A stretch of 32,819 nt of DNA from NCBI RefSeq assembly GCF_014648035.1, contig NZ_BMQI01000053.1:1-32819 (forward strand). The letters run 5' to 3'. Both the position numbers and the translations under genes were made by a program. Below, one piece after another: positions 32,758-32,819 of the stretch. Each line of letters begins with the position of its first letter. Within the stretch, counting starts at the first letter, position 1. The notes below the pieces were generated by a model. The model was given only the letters and a program-made list of their open reading frames with translations, was not told where the DNA came from and ran no database searches. The stretch is from Shewanella algicola. Its GTDB lineage: Bacteria; Pseudomonadota; Gammaproteobacteria; Enterobacterales; Shewanellaceae.

Positions 32758-32819
32758 GAGACTGTAACTAATTTTGTGTAACTGCTTATCAACACGTACT
32801 CTATTGAGAGTTAAGGATA
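32758..32819. mobile_element. Possible IS256-like terminal repeat start
   Basis: GAGACTGTAACTAATT followed by TTGTGTAACTGC resembles the ends of IS256-family (mutator-type) elements. It starts exactly where the IS66 TnpA similarity breaks off, as expected for one insertion sequence inside another. The element continues past the window edge, so the transposase cannot be seen. Confidence 0.4.

Larger units (their letters stand above)
25046..32819. mobile_element. Left portion of a genomic island integrated in tRNA-Leu
   Basis: Inferred from the tRNA-Leu fragment, the integrase 95 bp inside it, self-contained cargo modules, and insertion-sequence remnants at the right edge. The distal end is not in the window and should carry a complete tRNA-Leu(CAA) gene with a matching 54-bp 3' part. 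Confidence 0.65.

Noticed and set aside
1..32819. CRISPR array
   Set aside because: No regularly spaced repeats of 20-40 bp were seen. The tandem repeats present are 7- and 8-bp units only.

Overview
The window looks like a chromosomal segment of a Shewanella-like marine gammaproteobacterium. LdhA, RluA, AsnC, AhpC and AhpF read as close relatives of enterobacterial proteins but sit in AT-rich DNA. There is also a Shewanella-type urocanate reductase and a protease with a GlyGly-CTERM sorting tail. The species call is an inference.

Layout. Positions 1-2.75 kb hold two terminators, a membrane-anchored periplasmic TPR protein, and a DAACS-family symporter facing it. Positions 3.0-9.5 kb hold a tightly coupled four-gene minus-strand operon: an SMC/MukB-like ATPase, a MukE-like protein, a MukF/kleisin-like protein and a TOPRIM protein. 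Together these have every part of an MksBEFG/Wadjet (JetABCD) condensin-nuclease system, but in the order SMC-E-F-nuclease and with divergent sequences. Positions 9.8-22 kb are ordinary core DNA: ahpF/ahpC, a spermidine-synthase-fold methyltransferase, a short MscS channel, a dienelactone hydrolase, ldhA, two small membrane proteins, rluA, asnC and a large secreted S8 protease. Positions 22.4-24.8 kb hold an AraC-family regulator followed by an exported protein that reads as two fused OsmC domains. Only the second domain keeps the two redox cysteines.

Positions 25.05-32.8 kb look like the left part of an integrated genomic island. A 54-bp copy of the 3' part of a tRNA-Leu(CAA) gene, with its own terminator beside it, is followed 95 bp later by a tyrosine integrase. 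Island cargo includes a TetR-family regulator divergent from an HPP-family membrane protein, with two palindromic operators between them. It also includes a three-gene operon (Tsx-like outer-membrane protein, UrdA-type urocanate reductase lipoprotein, ApbE flavin transferase) that forms a coherent module for respiring urocanate. The window ends in what looks like the left end of an IS66-family element cut by the start of an IS256-like element. The other island end, with an intact tRNA-Leu, should lie beyond the window.

The strongest candidates for something new are the reordered condensin-nuclease operon and the exported tandem OsmC protein with its regulator.
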